Shown in pieces: positions 9,285 through 18,644 of a stretch of DNA of 64,000 nucleotides. The notes beneath the pieces were generated by a model. It had not been told where the DNA came from and made no database searches. It worked only from the letters and a program-made list of their open reading frames with translations. The position numbers and the translations under genes were made by a program. The stretch's first letter is position 1, and the number at the start of each line of letters is the position of its first letter. Source of the DNA: Kangiella spongicola. GTDB taxonomy: Bacteria > Pseudomonadota > Gammaproteobacteria > Enterobacterales > Kangiellaceae. The DNA is taken from positions 434,001-498,000 of the forward strand of contig NZ_QICH01000001.1 of assembly GCF_003194565.2 (NCBI RefSeq). The letters are read 5' to 3'.

Positions 9285-10601
9285 ATGAAGTCTTGGGTTT
9301 CAAAGCTCTATAACCTTTGGGAGCTAACTAGAAATAGTTTATTTTATGTACCGGTAGTCATTTCGCTGTGCTTTATAGCAGGAATTATCGGGGTGTTTCT
9401 TTTCGAGCTGCGCTATACAGAGTTGGTGCATAAAATCGATTATCTCTACGCCGGTAGCACCGAAGACGCAAAAAGTATTTTACAAACCACGCTTTCTGGG
9501 ATGATAACCATGACCACACTGGTCATATCGATCACCATGGTGGTTCTTAGCCTTTCGGCATCACAGCTAGGCCCTCGCTTGATAAACACCTTTATGAGTA
9601 GTCGTGTCACCCAAATCTATATCGGTTTCTTTTTTGGTAGCATTGCGCTTTGTTTAACCCTATTGATTTTATTGCATGACAGCTCAACCTTTGATCAAAC
9701 ACCTCGCCTATCAATCAGCACAAGTTTTGCCATAACCTTTATCAACCTGTTTATCCTCTTAGGCTATGTCAATCACGTTGCTCGCTCGGGTATTGCTGAC
9801 ACCACTATTACTAGGGTCAGTTGCGAAATTCAGCAGTCGTTAGAGAGACTATCAATTTCCGATGAAAAACCAGCTAATACGTCTAAATCGGCGGTAAAGC
9901 CCAGTGACTTCGAGTCAAACTGTCGTGCCATCTTTAGTGCTCGTGATGGTTATATTCAAAACATTCAGTACCCAAACTTATTAGATGTGGCGACCGAGCA
10001 CGACTTGGTTATTGAGCTAAATTGTATGGCCGGTGATTATCTTTTTAAAGGACAACAAGCTGGCAAAGTCTACCCAGAGCATAAGATCACACCAGACATT
10101 GAATCAGCACTTTTTAATTGTATTGATGTGGGTCAGAACAGAACTGGGGCGCAAGACATCGAGTATTCGGTGCGTCACTTAGTTGAAATTGCTCTTCGTG
10201 CTTTATCGCCAGGCATAAATGATGATTTCACAGCGATTACTGTGCTCGATAAATTTTCTGGCCTGCTAGCGCAACTAATGGATTCCAATTTGCCAAGTCA
10301 TATATTCCATGACGAGTCTGATCAGCTAAGAGTTGTGGGCAAGTCTTGTCACAAGCCAGAAGTATTCTTTCGTGCTTTATCGCAAATTAGGGATGCAGGT
10401 AAGCAAAAGCCAGGTATTTTAATGCATTTAATCTTTGTCTTAGGGGAGCTGAAAAATTCTGCGTATCCAAACAAAGAACATCAAGCTATCGATCTACAAG
10501 TTGCTTATATTCGCCAGCATATCAAAGAATTTTTTGCTGACACTGAAGAGCAAAAAGCGCTAGAGAAAGTGCTGTCAGACTATCGACTGGGGGTTTCATA
10601 A
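9285..10601 (+). CDS. DUF2254 family membrane protein
   Basis: This protein of about 438 residues belongs to the DUF2254 family of predicted inner membrane proteins, whose function is unknown. The N-terminal 170 residues hold about four transmembrane segments (FYVPVVISLCFIAGIIGVFL; a segment around TTLVISITMVVLSL; IYIGFFFGSIALCLTLLILL; FAITFINLFILLGYV). The rest is a soluble cytoplasmic domain with the family-typical DVGQNRTGAQDIEYSVRHLV and ALSPGINDDFTA segments. I chose the second ATG of the ATGGTCATG start because the AAGG ribosome binding site is 6 bases from it and abuts the first. It stands alone between the tRNA and a convergent efflux operon. Confidence 0.85.
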   Translation: MKSWVSKLYNLWELTRNSLFYVPVVISLCFIAGIIGVFLFELRYTELVHKIDYLYAGSTEDAKSILQTTLSGMITMTTLVISITMVVLSLSASQLGPRLINTFMSSRVTQIYIGFFFGSIALCLTLLILLHDSSTFDQTPRLSISTSFAITFINLFILLGYVNHVARSGIADTTITRVSCEIQQSLERLSISDEKPANTSKSAVKPSDFESNCRAIFSARDGYIQNIQYPNLLDVATEHDLVIELNCMAGDYLFKGQQAGKVYPEHKITPDIESALFNCIDVGQNRTGAQDIEYSVRHLVEIALRALSPGINDDFTAITVLDKFSGLLAQLMDSNLPSHIFHDESDQLRVVGKSCHKPEVFFRALSQIRDAGKQKPGILMHLIFVLGELKNSAYPNKEHQAIDLQVAYIRQHIKEFFADTEEQKALEKVLSDYRLGVS

Positions 10602-10605
10602 TAAT

Positions 10606-10640
10606 GGGCTCGAGTCTTCGCAACAGACTCAAGCCCTTTT
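10606..10640 (+). terminator. Rho-independent terminator after the DUF2254 gene
   Basis: GGGCTCGAGTCT and AGACTCAAGCCC pair over 12 positions with one C-A mismatch around a TCGCAAC loop. TTTT follows at 10637-10640. It lies between two convergent genes. Confidence 0.75.
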
Positions 10641-10643
10641 GTT

Positions 10644-13600
10644 TTAAGCGATTTTACGTCTAAAGAACTGCTTTACGTGAGCCGCTTTGTAATACATCAA
10701 AGGTACTAACACCAGAGTTACCGCAGTCGATAATAGAATACCGAACCCTAGTGACACCGCCATTGGGATTAGGAACTGGGCTTGGGTCGACTTTTCAAAG
10801 ATTAGCGGCATCAGGCCAGCGAAAGTCGTTAATGAGGTTAACATCACTGGGCGTAAGCGTCTTACTCCAGCGTGTAACACAGCATTTTTCAGGCTTTCAC
10901 CGTGGTTCCTGCGCTGTTGGTTAATGTAATCCACCAATACCAGCGAGTCGTTCACTACAACCCCTGTCAGGGCCAACATTCCCATCATACTCATGATCGA
11001 CAGCGGCATCCCCATGATCCAGTGACCAATCGTCGCCATCGCTGCACCGAAAGGAATCACTGTCATAACAACAAAAGGCTGCACGTAAGACTTAAACGGA
11101 ATGGCCAGTAAGATATAGATGGCAAACAACACAAAGCCTAAGCTTATCATCAAGCTAGTATTAGACTCTTCTTGCTCGCGAGCCTCTCCTTCTAAGCTGA
11201 ATGACACGCCAGGATATTTAGCAACGATAGCCGTTGCCTCATCAATAATTCGGCGTTTAATCGCTTCAATATCCGCGTTTACTTTATCCACATCGGCGGT
11301 GATGTTTAAAGTTCTTTGGCGGTCGATACGGTAAATACTCGATGGGCTTTTGCCATAAGAAAGCTCAGCCAACTGAGACAGTGGGATTTTGCCGCCCGCA
11401 GGTGTATTGATCAGCAAGCTGTTTAAGCTCTCTAAACTGCCTCGCTCCTCTTTCGCCAAGCGTAGCATCACACGCACATCTTCACGTCCTCGCTGTATTC
11501 GCTGCACTTCCACACCAAAGTATGAACTGCGCACCTGACGAGCTAAGTCACTCAAGCTAAGCCCAAGGGTTTCAGCCTGTGGTTTCAGCTTAAATTGAAT
11601 TTCCTGCTTACCCTTAGAGAAGCTATCGGCGATATCAAACACGCCAGAAATTTCACTCAAACTTTCTTCAACTTCTTTAGCCGCACTGTTTAAGCGCGTA
11701 ATATCCGACCCTCGAAGCTGGATATCAATCGGATCGCCACTTCGCCCAATTTCCGCACGGAAGGTTAAGGTTTCCACGCCAGGCAATGGGCCAATTAACT
11801 TACGCCACTCGGACACCACCTGCATACTGGTAATATCATCATCGCGACTTTCAGGAGGCATCATTTCCACCATAACGCGACCAATATTAGATGACGCAGA
11901 GCCACCGCCCCAAGTCGAGCCACTCGATGAGAAGATGTGCTGGATAAGCGACTCGCCCTCATCGTTGCGGTACTTTTCTTTTAGCTTTAAAGCCGCATCA
12001 GTAATTTTCTCAACGTAAGAATCGGTTAACTCAAAAGGCGTGCCCTCAGGCATTTTTAAAGACACTCGCGCGATCTCACTCTGAATCCGAGGGAAGTACA
12101 CAAAGCGCGTTAAACCACTCGAAATACTAGCCCACACCAGCAAAAGGATGCCAAGGAAGATGACTAAACTTAACTGCCAACGATCAAGCACGAAATCCAA
12201 AATAGGTTTATAGAACTTTAAGATAGCGCTTTCAAAACCTTTGGCGAACCTCTGTTGATACTGAATAATTTTATTCGGTTTCTTTTGTTCACGGCGCGGT
12301 TTCGTGTGACCAATATGAGCAGGCAGAATTAACTTCGATTCCACCAGCGAAAAAATTAAAACTGGGATCACAATGTATGGAATCTGCGAATAGAACACTC
12401 CCCAGCCACCGCCCATGAAAGCTAGCGGTAAGAAAGCGACCATAGTGGTTATCACGCCGAAGGTCACTGGCACTGCAACTTCTTTGGTGCCATCAATAGC
12501 GGCGTTTAATGGACTAGCGCCTTTATTCAGGTGGTTGTAAATATTTTCACCGGTCACAATGGCGTCATCAACCACGATCCCGAGCACCAAGATAAAGGCA
12601 AACAAACTGATAAGGTTTACGCTAATCCCGAGCTCAGGCATGAAAATCATACCGCCGGCAAACGCAATCGGAATACCGAGACTGACCCACATGGCGATAC
12701 TAGGACGTAGGAACAATGCGAGTAACAATATGACCAGCAAGCCCCCTTGGATAGCAGAGCTGACCAAAGTGCTAAGGCGCGCCTCGAGAGGCTTAGCACG
12801 ATCGCGCCACACGGAGAGACTAACCCCTGTAGGTAGTGAGTCTTGTTTTGACTCGACGAAAGCCTTTACCGTTTCCGAAACATCAATTGTACTTTGCGTG
12901 CCGGTTCGATAGATTTCCAGCTCGATCGACGGCTTACCATCGAAACGAGTGTTAATACTTTCTTCCTCAAAACCATCACGAATAACAGCTAGATCGCCAA
13001 GCTCCAGTATGGTGCCATCTTCTCGGGTGAGGATTGGAATTCGAGTAAACTCATCGCGTGTATAGGACTGGCCTTTCAATCGCAACAAGATATCCCCGCG
13101 CTCTGAACGAACTTGTCCTGCGGATAAGTCCAATGACCGGTTGTTGACCGCGTTAGCCACATCCTGCAACGTTAAATTATATTCGTTAAGCTGACTTTGG
13201 TTAAACTCAATCGCTATTTCATAAGCGCGAACACCTGAGGTTTCAATTTGGGAAAGACCGGGCAATGAGGCAATTTCTTGCTGGATAATCTCTGCATAAC
13301 GTCGTAAGTCTTTTTCTGGTAAATCACCACTGATAACCACGCTTATGGCTTCTCGGCGTCTTATCGACTGCGATATGATTGGCTTTTCGGCTTCTCGCGG
13401 TAACGTGTTCAAGGCATCAACGCGTGATTTAACTTGATCGAGCAAGTCTTTCACGTCATAGCCTTCGTCAACCTCAATGGTGACGCGCCCAATACCTTCC
13501 GAGGACGTTGAAGATATTTGTTTTATGCCTTCAAGGTCATATACCGCTTCTTCGATACGGGTTGATACTGTTTGCTCAACTTCTTCTGGAGTCGAACCAC

Positions 13601-13751
13601 GAAAAGGCACCGAGACATTAATGTAATCAAACTCAATACTGGGAAATGTTTCTACGGTAACCCGCTTCCACATGGTGAAAGCACCAGCGATAAGAATGAC
13701 AAACATTAATAGGTTAGCGGCAACCGAGTTCCTTGCAAACCAACTAATCAT
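10644..13751 (-). CDS. RND efflux pump inner membrane permease (AcrB family)
   Basis: This 1035-residue protein is an AcrB/MdtB-type proton-driven RND permease of the inner membrane, which captures substrates in the periplasm and passes them to an outer membrane channel. It has the N-terminal amphipathic start and TM1 (FARNSVAANLLMFVILIAGA), two large periplasmic loops and two six-helix bundles. The proton-relay aspartates lie in TM4 (LGIVVDDAIVTGENI), and the LPAHIGH sequence follows TM6. The start has a good GGAG site. The gene follows its adaptor gene by 5 bases. No outer membrane factor gene is adjacent, so it probably shares a TolC-type channel. The substrate is not predictable from sequence. 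Confidence 0.93.
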   Translation of the reverse strand: MISWFARNSVAANLLMFVILIAGAFTMWKRVTVETFPSIEFDYINVSVPFRGSTPEEVEQTVSTRIEEAVYDLEGIKQISSTSSEGIGRVTIEVDEGYDVKDLLDQVKSRVDALNTLPREAEKPIISQSIRRREAISVVISGDLPEKDLRRYAEIIQQEIASLPGLSQIETSGVRAYEIAIEFNQSQLNEYNLTLQDVANAVNNRSLDLSAGQVRSERGDILLRLKGQSYTRDEFTRIPILTREDGTILELGDLAVIRDGFEEESINTRFDGKPSIELEIYRTGTQSTIDVSETVKAFVESKQDSLPTGVSLSVWRDRAKPLEARLSTLVSSAIQGGLLVILLLALFLRPSIAMWVSLGIPIAFAGGMIFMPELGISVNLISLFAFILVLGIVVDDAIVTGENIYNHLNKGASPLNAAIDGTKEVAVPVTFGVITTMVAFLPLAFMGGGWGVFYSQIPYIVIPVLIFSLVESKLILPAHIGHTKPRREQKKPNKIIQYQQRFAKGFESAILKFYKPILDFVLDRWQLSLVIFLGILLLVWASISSGLTRFVYFPRIQSEIARVSLKMPEGTPFELTDSYVEKITDAALKLKEKYRNDEGESLIQHIFSSSGSTWGGGSASSNIGRVMVEMMPPESRDDDITSMQVVSEWRKLIGPLPGVETLTFRAEIGRSGDPIDIQLRGSDITRLNSAAKEVEESLSEISGVFDIADSFSKGKQEIQFKLKPQAETLGLSLSDLARQVRSSYFGVEVQRIQRGREDVRVMLRLAKEERGSLESLNSLLINTPAGGKIPLSQLAELSYGKSPSSIYRIDRQRTLNITADVDKVNADIEAIKRRIIDEATAIVAKYPGVSFSLEGEAREQEESNTSLMISLGFVLFAIYILLAIPFKSYVQPFVVMTVIPFGAAMATIGHWIMGMPLSIMSMMGMLALTGVVVNDSLVLVDYINQQRRNHGESLKNAVLHAGVRRLRPVMLTSLTTFAGLMPLIFEKSTQAQFLIPMAVSLGFGILLSTAVTLVLVPLMYYKAAHVKQFFRRKIA

Positions 13752-13756
13752 AGTAC

Positions 13757-14977
13757 CTACTCCACACCATTAGTTGACTTAGTCGCCAGACCATCGTTTG
13801 CATTCTGACTAGCTACAGAGCTCTGTTCGCTAATTTTGGCTTTCGCGCCATCGGCGACAAAGTTCAAGCGTGATGTCACCACTAAATCTCCAGGCTCAAG
13901 TTCAGTTTCTGCGCCGTCTGGATCGATAACAGTATCTTTATCGTCTTGCCACAGTATTTTTATGTTATGACGGTAGACAGCTCCATCAACAAATTTAAAA
14001 ACACGATTATCTGAAGTTAATACTGTTGAAGGCACTATAACTACATCTTTCAATAGGCGTCCTTCAATTTCAGCGCTAACAAACTGCCCCACCTTTACTT
14101 GCGGGTTATTTTGCAAAAAGTCTTTCGGTAATTTTGCCGTGACATACCATTGGCGAGTATCTTTATCGATTACGCTATCGCTTCTGTCCAAAGGCACGAT
14201 CCAAGACTTTGTATTACCAGCAAAATCAGCCTCGAGTTTGACTTGGGCAGCCTCTCCCGAGCCAGTCTTTAGAAACTGTACCTTATTACTCGCCACCGGC
14301 AAGCGCACTTCCAACGAGTCGCTGGCAAAAATATCAGCTACCGGCGTATTGCTATTAATTAATTCACCCTCGCTGACCAAGCGTTTTACAATATACCCAT
14401 CGTAAGGCGCCACCACCTGCGTGCGGCTGAGCGCTAACTTTGCTTTTTCTAGGCGTGCAATAGCTGCGTCTAGCTTAGCTTGTGCCGATGCCATTTGTGG
14501 CTCGCGCAACACTAATGAGCTAGCTTTTTTATTAGGGTTAATTTTTTTCCAATCTTTAAGCGCCTGCTCGGCTCGTGCTTTTTCTTCGTTTAGCGCTAAC
14601 TGTGCATTAGCAACTTCAGCTCGTGCTATTCGTACTTCAATTTGATAGTCACGATCATCGATCTGCAATAACTTTTGCCCTTTCTTAATCGGCATACCGG
14701 TTTTGAAATTTGGAGCTACGGCAGTGACTTGTCCTGACACCTGCGCCACTAATTGGCTCGATGTAGCAGCTTCTATGTTGCCATACGAGTCGATTAAGAC
14801 CTGATAATCGGTATATTCCACAGGCTTCACATTAACCGTCTCTACGCGCTCAGGCGCTTTTCGGCTAAATGCTTTAGGCTTACTACTGGTCATCACATTA
14901 ACCAAAATAATGATAGCCACCAGTAATGCGATAGGTAATATTGTGGACAGCCACAAGTTTTTCTTTTTGCTGCTCAT
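13757..14977 (-). CDS. RND efflux periplasmic adaptor (membrane fusion protein)
   Basis: This 406-residue HlyD/AcrA-type adaptor bridges the RND permease and the outer membrane channel in the periplasm. One transmembrane helix (LWLSTILPIALLVAIIILVN) anchors it and there is no lipobox cysteine, unlike AcrA. A biotinyl-lipoyl segment flanks an alpha-helical hairpin (residues about 115-170, alanine/lysine-rich, coiled-coil-like), then beta-barrel and membrane-proximal domains (VIVPSTVLTSDNRVFKFVDG). It is the first gene of a two-gene operon with the permease. Confidence 0.92.
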   Translation of the reverse strand: MSSKKKNLWLSTILPIALLVAIIILVNVMTSSKPKAFSRKAPERVETVNVKPVEYTDYQVLIDSYGNIEAATSSQLVAQVSGQVTAVAPNFKTGMPIKKGQKLLQIDDRDYQIEVRIARAEVANAQLALNEEKARAEQALKDWKKINPNKKASSLVLREPQMASAQAKLDAAIARLEKAKLALSRTQVVAPYDGYIVKRLVSEGELINSNTPVADIFASDSLEVRLPVASNKVQFLKTGSGEAAQVKLEADFAGNTKSWIVPLDRSDSVIDKDTRQWYVTAKLPKDFLQNNPQVKVGQFVSAEIEGRLLKDVVIVPSTVLTSDNRVFKFVDGAVYRHNIKILWQDDKDTVIDPDGAETELEPGDLVVTSRLNFVADGAKAKISEQSSVASQNANDGLATKSTNGVE

Positions 14978-15190
14978 AACTCAATGCTTATAAGTTTTTG
15001 AAAATAAAGGATTAATGCAGAATCCGTGCTTGCTCTTTAATATAGCGCCTACAGTGTAAACATTTCGTCGACATTCTACTCTTAAGTATAGCTTTATAAA
15101 TGTAACAGAATATTACGACTGAGGTATGAACAATGGAAGCTTTATGGCAAGAAACTAACAGTATGTGAAGGCCTGCAGAAACAATAGCAT

Positions 15191-15218
15191 AAAAAAAAGC
15201 ACCTCGGTTGAGGTGCTT
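15191..15218 (-). terminator. Rho-independent terminator of the PepSY-TonB receptor operon
   Basis: On the minus strand AAGCACCTC and GAGGTGCTT form a perfect 9-bp stem with a 4-base loop, followed by a run of eight T. It lies about 25 bases after the receptor stop codon. Confidence 0.9.
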
Positions 15219-15243
15219 AACAAAGAAAATTCACTAAGAAAAG

Positions 15244-17571
15244 TTAGAACTCATAGGATAGTGATAGCCAGAAACTACGAGCCTTTTCAGTTGTATTATA
15301 ATCAGATACACACTCATATTCGTCTTGAGTTGCAGCTAATACACAACTTCTGCTAGATAAATCATCACCTAACAGGTTGCTAACTCTCGCATTTAGGGTT
15401 AAACCATTTTCAAACTTATAGTTACCTGCCAAGTGATAAAGCTCATAAGCTTTATAGTAAAGTTTTGTAGTTTCAGGACCCTGAGGACCTTGTACATCAG
15501 CAGTACCACGGAAACGCTTACTACGTACTTCGGAAATTAATGATAATGCAAACTCTTGATTTACTTGCCAGTTTAAACTTGCGTTAAACATATTTTTTGG
15601 TGTGTTCACTAACGGTAAACCCGCATCAGCACCACTCAACACTTCACTATCTGTATAAGTATAGTTACCTTTCAAGTTAAAGTTATCTGTAAATCTATAT
15701 TTAGCAGCGAACTCGATACCTTTAGTACGCGCCTTATCTACATTATCAGCTTGTCTAAAGCTTACGCTACCTAAATCCGCCCAACCTTCACCAACATCAA
15801 CGCAAGGCTCATTACCTACTGCAACTTCGCAATTTGGTAAACGATCTTGAGTAATGATTTTATCTTTAAAGTCATTAAAGAATAATGTGATATTACCGCT
15901 AAATGGTCCATTACCCTTATAGTAAGCAGCAACTTCATAGTTCACGCTGGTTTCTGGCTGTAAATCAGGAGTACCTACAAAAGGAATCGTACCTTGACCG
16001 CCAAAGCCAACAATGCCTGGGAATAACTGATCCGGACGAGGCGTTTTATAACCAGTACTAATACCACCTTTAACAGTCCACTCGTCAGCAGGACGATAGT
16101 TCAAATACAAACGAGGACTAAACTGACCACCAAAGACATTATGATCATCATAACGTGCGCCAGCTGTTAACGTTGCATTATCTGAGAAGTCCCAGCTATC
16201 TTCAGCGAACAATGCTATCTGGCGGTGAGTTTGCTCAGTACCAGCAATATAGTCATCACCATAGAAACCAAAGGCACCATCTTCCATATCGGCTTCAAAA
16301 AACTGTGTAACGATAATGTAGTAATGGTCTTCCCAGTTCGATTCATATACAGAGTTTAAGATCGTATTATCAAGGCTTAAAGGGCGCTGTGGTCGTGGTA
16401 AAAATGTGTCTTCTAACTGCTGATAAATTGCATCCGTTAACTCAGGATCACTAGTACCTTGGTCAATAACAGCTTGATCCCAAATATCCTGAACTTGTAA
16501 ACGCTCTTCCACCGTTAAAGGTAATGAACGCCCCAAATTATCACTAGTACTACGCGTTAGATTCGTAGTTAAAGTTCCATTTTCAAAACGTCCTACATGA
16601 GCAATAACAAACTGTTCACGCTCAAAACGCTGATAAGGCGCATAGCCTACTCGAGGATTAACAATACCACCTCTTAACCGCCATAGACTAACAGGGCTAT
16701 CAAGCGTACCAACTTGGCCTTCAGTATTATCATAGCGTTGCTTTGCTGTATCGTACTCAAAAGTTAAGTCGTGATTATCATTAACAGCGTAATTTAAAGT
16801 AATACCAGCATTCCAATTTTTTGCTGCAACAATCTTCTTATCACCAAAGCTTCCCTCATCTTCCCATAAGCTACCATCAGGTAAAGGCAAACTTTCGCTA
16901 TAGCCTGGCTCACTATTATCACGATCATAAAAGCTGCCTCGTAAAGTGTAGCTCAAACTATCAATTCCTGTAGGTCCTGTTAAGAAGAAATCAAATTTAG
17001 AATCATCACCATATTGCGAATCTTCTTGAAAGCTTTTACTCACGGTCACACTGCCATGAGTTTCAGTGGCGTTCTTTTGAGTAATAATATTAATCACACC
17101 ACCAATGGCATCAGCACCATATAATGTTGACATAGGCCCACGAACAACTTCTATTCGTTCAATAGCCTCCAACGGTGGCATATACATAAATTGGCTATTG
17201 CCAAAATTGTTAGGGCCAATGTTACCGATATCACTTTGACGGCGGCCATCGATCAATACCAATGTATAATCTGACGGTAAACCACGCATGGTAATACTGA
17301 TATTACCGTTTTTATCTTGGCCGCTACCAACATCGATACCCTCAATATCGCGTAACGCATCTGCAAGACTCGTATAAGGCTTCATGCGTAAATCATCACG
17401 ACTGACAACCGTTACACTTGCCGGTGCCGAAGCCAACTTCTGCTCATAACCAGAAGCTGTAACAACTATCGTTTCTGGATCATTATCATTAAAACTTTTT
17501 TCAGCAAATGCTGATGTCGATATCCCTGCCAAACTAAGTAAATATACAAAATTTCTAACGTTGTTATTCAT
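15244..17571 (-). CDS. Fur-linked TonB-dependent receptor (CirA/FepA-like)
   Basis: This 775-residue outer membrane receptor has a signal peptide (residues 1-23, ending SAFA), a TonB box-like TIVVTAS at about 34-40, a plug domain (LADALRDIEGIDVGSG, TMRGLPSDYTLVLIDGRRQ, VVRGPMSTLYGADAIGGVIN) and a 22-strand-type barrel that ends in the expected phenylalanine (LSLSYEF). The plug resembles CirA/FepA-type catecholate or haem receptors, but the ligand is not assignable. Two cysteine pairs in predicted loops (CEVAVGNEPC and CVLAATQDEYEC) could form disulfides. It is the last gene of the PepSY-DUF2271-DUF4198 operon and has its own promoter with an overlapping Fur box, so iron-repressed uptake is a strong inference. 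A terminator follows. Confidence 0.93.
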   Translation of the reverse strand: MNNNVRNFVYLLSLAGISTSAFAEKSFNDNDPETIVVTASGYEQKLASAPASVTVVSRDDLRMKPYTSLADALRDIEGIDVGSGQDKNGNISITMRGLPSDYTLVLIDGRRQSDIGNIGPNNFGNSQFMYMPPLEAIERIEVVRGPMSTLYGADAIGGVINIITQKNATETHGSVTVSKSFQEDSQYGDDSKFDFFLTGPTGIDSLSYTLRGSFYDRDNSEPGYSESLPLPDGSLWEDEGSFGDKKIVAAKNWNAGITLNYAVNDNHDLTFEYDTAKQRYDNTEGQVGTLDSPVSLWRLRGGIVNPRVGYAPYQRFEREQFVIAHVGRFENGTLTTNLTRSTSDNLGRSLPLTVEERLQVQDIWDQAVIDQGTSDPELTDAIYQQLEDTFLPRPQRPLSLDNTILNSVYESNWEDHYYIIVTQFFEADMEDGAFGFYGDDYIAGTEQTHRQIALFAEDSWDFSDNATLTAGARYDDHNVFGGQFSPRLYLNYRPADEWTVKGGISTGYKTPRPDQLFPGIVGFGGQGTIPFVGTPDLQPETSVNYEVAAYYKGNGPFSGNITLFFNDFKDKIITQDRLPNCEVAVGNEPCVDVGEGWADLGSVSFRQADNVDKARTKGIEFAAKYRFTDNFNLKGNYTYTDSEVLSGADAGLPLVNTPKNMFNASLNWQVNQEFALSLISEVRSKRFRGTADVQGPQGPETTKLYYKAYELYHLAGNYKFENGLTLNARVSNLLGDDLSSRSCVLAATQDEYECVSDYNTTEKARSFWLSLSYEF

Positions 17572-17602
17572 TATTCATACTCATGGTTTACGAAAGCACG
17601 CG

Positions 17603-17632
17603 AATGATAATGGTTTTCATTTAGAATATCAA
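17603..17632 (-). promoter_or_regulatory. Fur box overlapping a sigma-70 promoter of the receptor gene
   Basis: Bases 17603-17621 match the 9-1-9 Fur consensus AATGATAATCATTATCATT at 16 of 19 positions, with only two mismatches in the arms. On the minus strand a promoter TTGATA (17627-17632), 17-base spacer and TATCAT (17604-17609) overlaps it, so Fur bound here would block the -10 element. The site is about 31 bases upstream of the receptor ATG. Confidence 0.82.
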
Positions 17633-17714
17633 TAACAAATCGGAGAAATGTTAAGGTCTTTATAAACAGAGAGTTATGTAGGGAAAATCAAGGTGTGCTT
17701 AATGGAATTAGGAA

Positions 17715-17748
17715 GCTAGTGGCAAGGTTCTTCACCAGAGCCACTAGC
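17715..17748 (-). repeat. Intercistronic hairpin between DUF4198 and receptor genes
   Basis: GCTAGTGGC and GCCACTAGC are a perfect 9-bp inverted repeat beginning 16 bases after the DUF4198 stop. The inner bases allow a further GGT/ACC pairing. There is no T-run, so it is not a standard terminator; it may be a processing, stabilising or Rho-linked site that separates receptor expression from the upstream genes. Confidence 0.55.
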
Positions 17749-17764
17749 AATAGATTATATAGAT

Positions 17765-18592
17765 TTATAGCGGAAGAACTTCAAAAGTGGCTAAGTAACC
17801 AAGATAGGTTTGTTTAAACTTTGGTTGCTCAGAAGTGTCTTTTTCATAAGACGCTTCAACCAAAAAGCGGCCGGCTTGGTTTAAATCAAAATTAACCTGC
17901 CCTTTTTCATCAGTGGTAAGTGTTAATTCATTTTCTTGATCACGATAACGAGTGCCACCCCATACAATGACAACGTCTACACCTTCCGTTGGCTCGCCAT
18001 CGACCAAAAACTGTAATGTCGCCTTCTCACCTTGGTAAAGATCGTTAGGGTGAGTTACCGGAGAGAATTCTAAGCCGCTTTTTTCAATGCTAAAGACTTC
18101 ATTCGTAGGTTCCCCTACAGTTACATAGGTTTCTAGGCGGTTAATAGAGCGAGCAAACTTAATATCTTTCACATCGCTTGGAACTTTTTTATCCAAGTCT
18201 TCTAAACTCCAAGCACGAATTCGAATATTTTTACGTTCGCCTTCTTTGTAGTCAGGGTTAGGGTAGCTAGCAAAATACATATCACCTTTAACACCAATCT
18301 TATAAGTACCATCTTGGTCTAGATTGACATCAAAAACACTTCGCCTCTTTCCTTCCAGAGCATTCTCAATCCCTTGTTCTTTGCCTTGAGGGTTTATTAC
18401 CTTAATTCCCTCTAGAGGCCAGCGACGGTCTGGGTAAAACAGGTTATTTGATACCGAGGCATCCACTGTAATCCACTGATGCTCTGAAACACTAAAATTT
18501 GAAGGTAATAACCAACGCTTATGTGCTTGTGCGGTTAATGATAAGAGCGCTGTTAGTAATACCGCTGATAATGATAATTTAATACACTTCAT
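17765..18592 (-). CDS. DUF4198 family exported protein
   Basis: This 275-residue protein has a signal peptide (ending LTAQA) directly followed by the DUF4198 hallmark HKRWLLPSNF, and later the IVWGGTRYRD and Ig-like KGQVNFDLNQAGRFLVEASY segments. DUF4198 proteins are periplasmic, Ig-like and often found with metal-uptake genes; their biochemical role is not established. A GGTGAG ribosome binding site precedes the ATG. It lies 52 bases after the DUF2271 gene in a minus-strand operon that ends in a TonB receptor, so a role in handling the imported metal or chelate in the periplasm is inferred. Confidence 0.85.
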   Translation of the reverse strand: MKCIKLSLSAVLLTALLSLTAQAHKRWLLPSNFSVSEHQWITVDASVSNNLFYPDRRWPLEGIKVINPQGKEQGIENALEGKRRSVFDVNLDQDGTYKIGVKGDMYFASYPNPDYKEGERKNIRIRAWSLEDLDKKVPSDVKDIKFARSINRLETYVTVGEPTNEVFSIEKSGLEFSPVTHPNDLYQGEKATLQFLVDGEPTEGVDVVIVWGGTRYRDQENELTLTTDEKGQVNFDLNQAGRFLVEASYEKDTSEQPKFKQTYLGYLATFEVLPL

Positions 18593-18644
18593 AAACTCAC
18601 CTATGATTTAAAAAATTTTCTACTTAATGATTCGTAATGAATAA

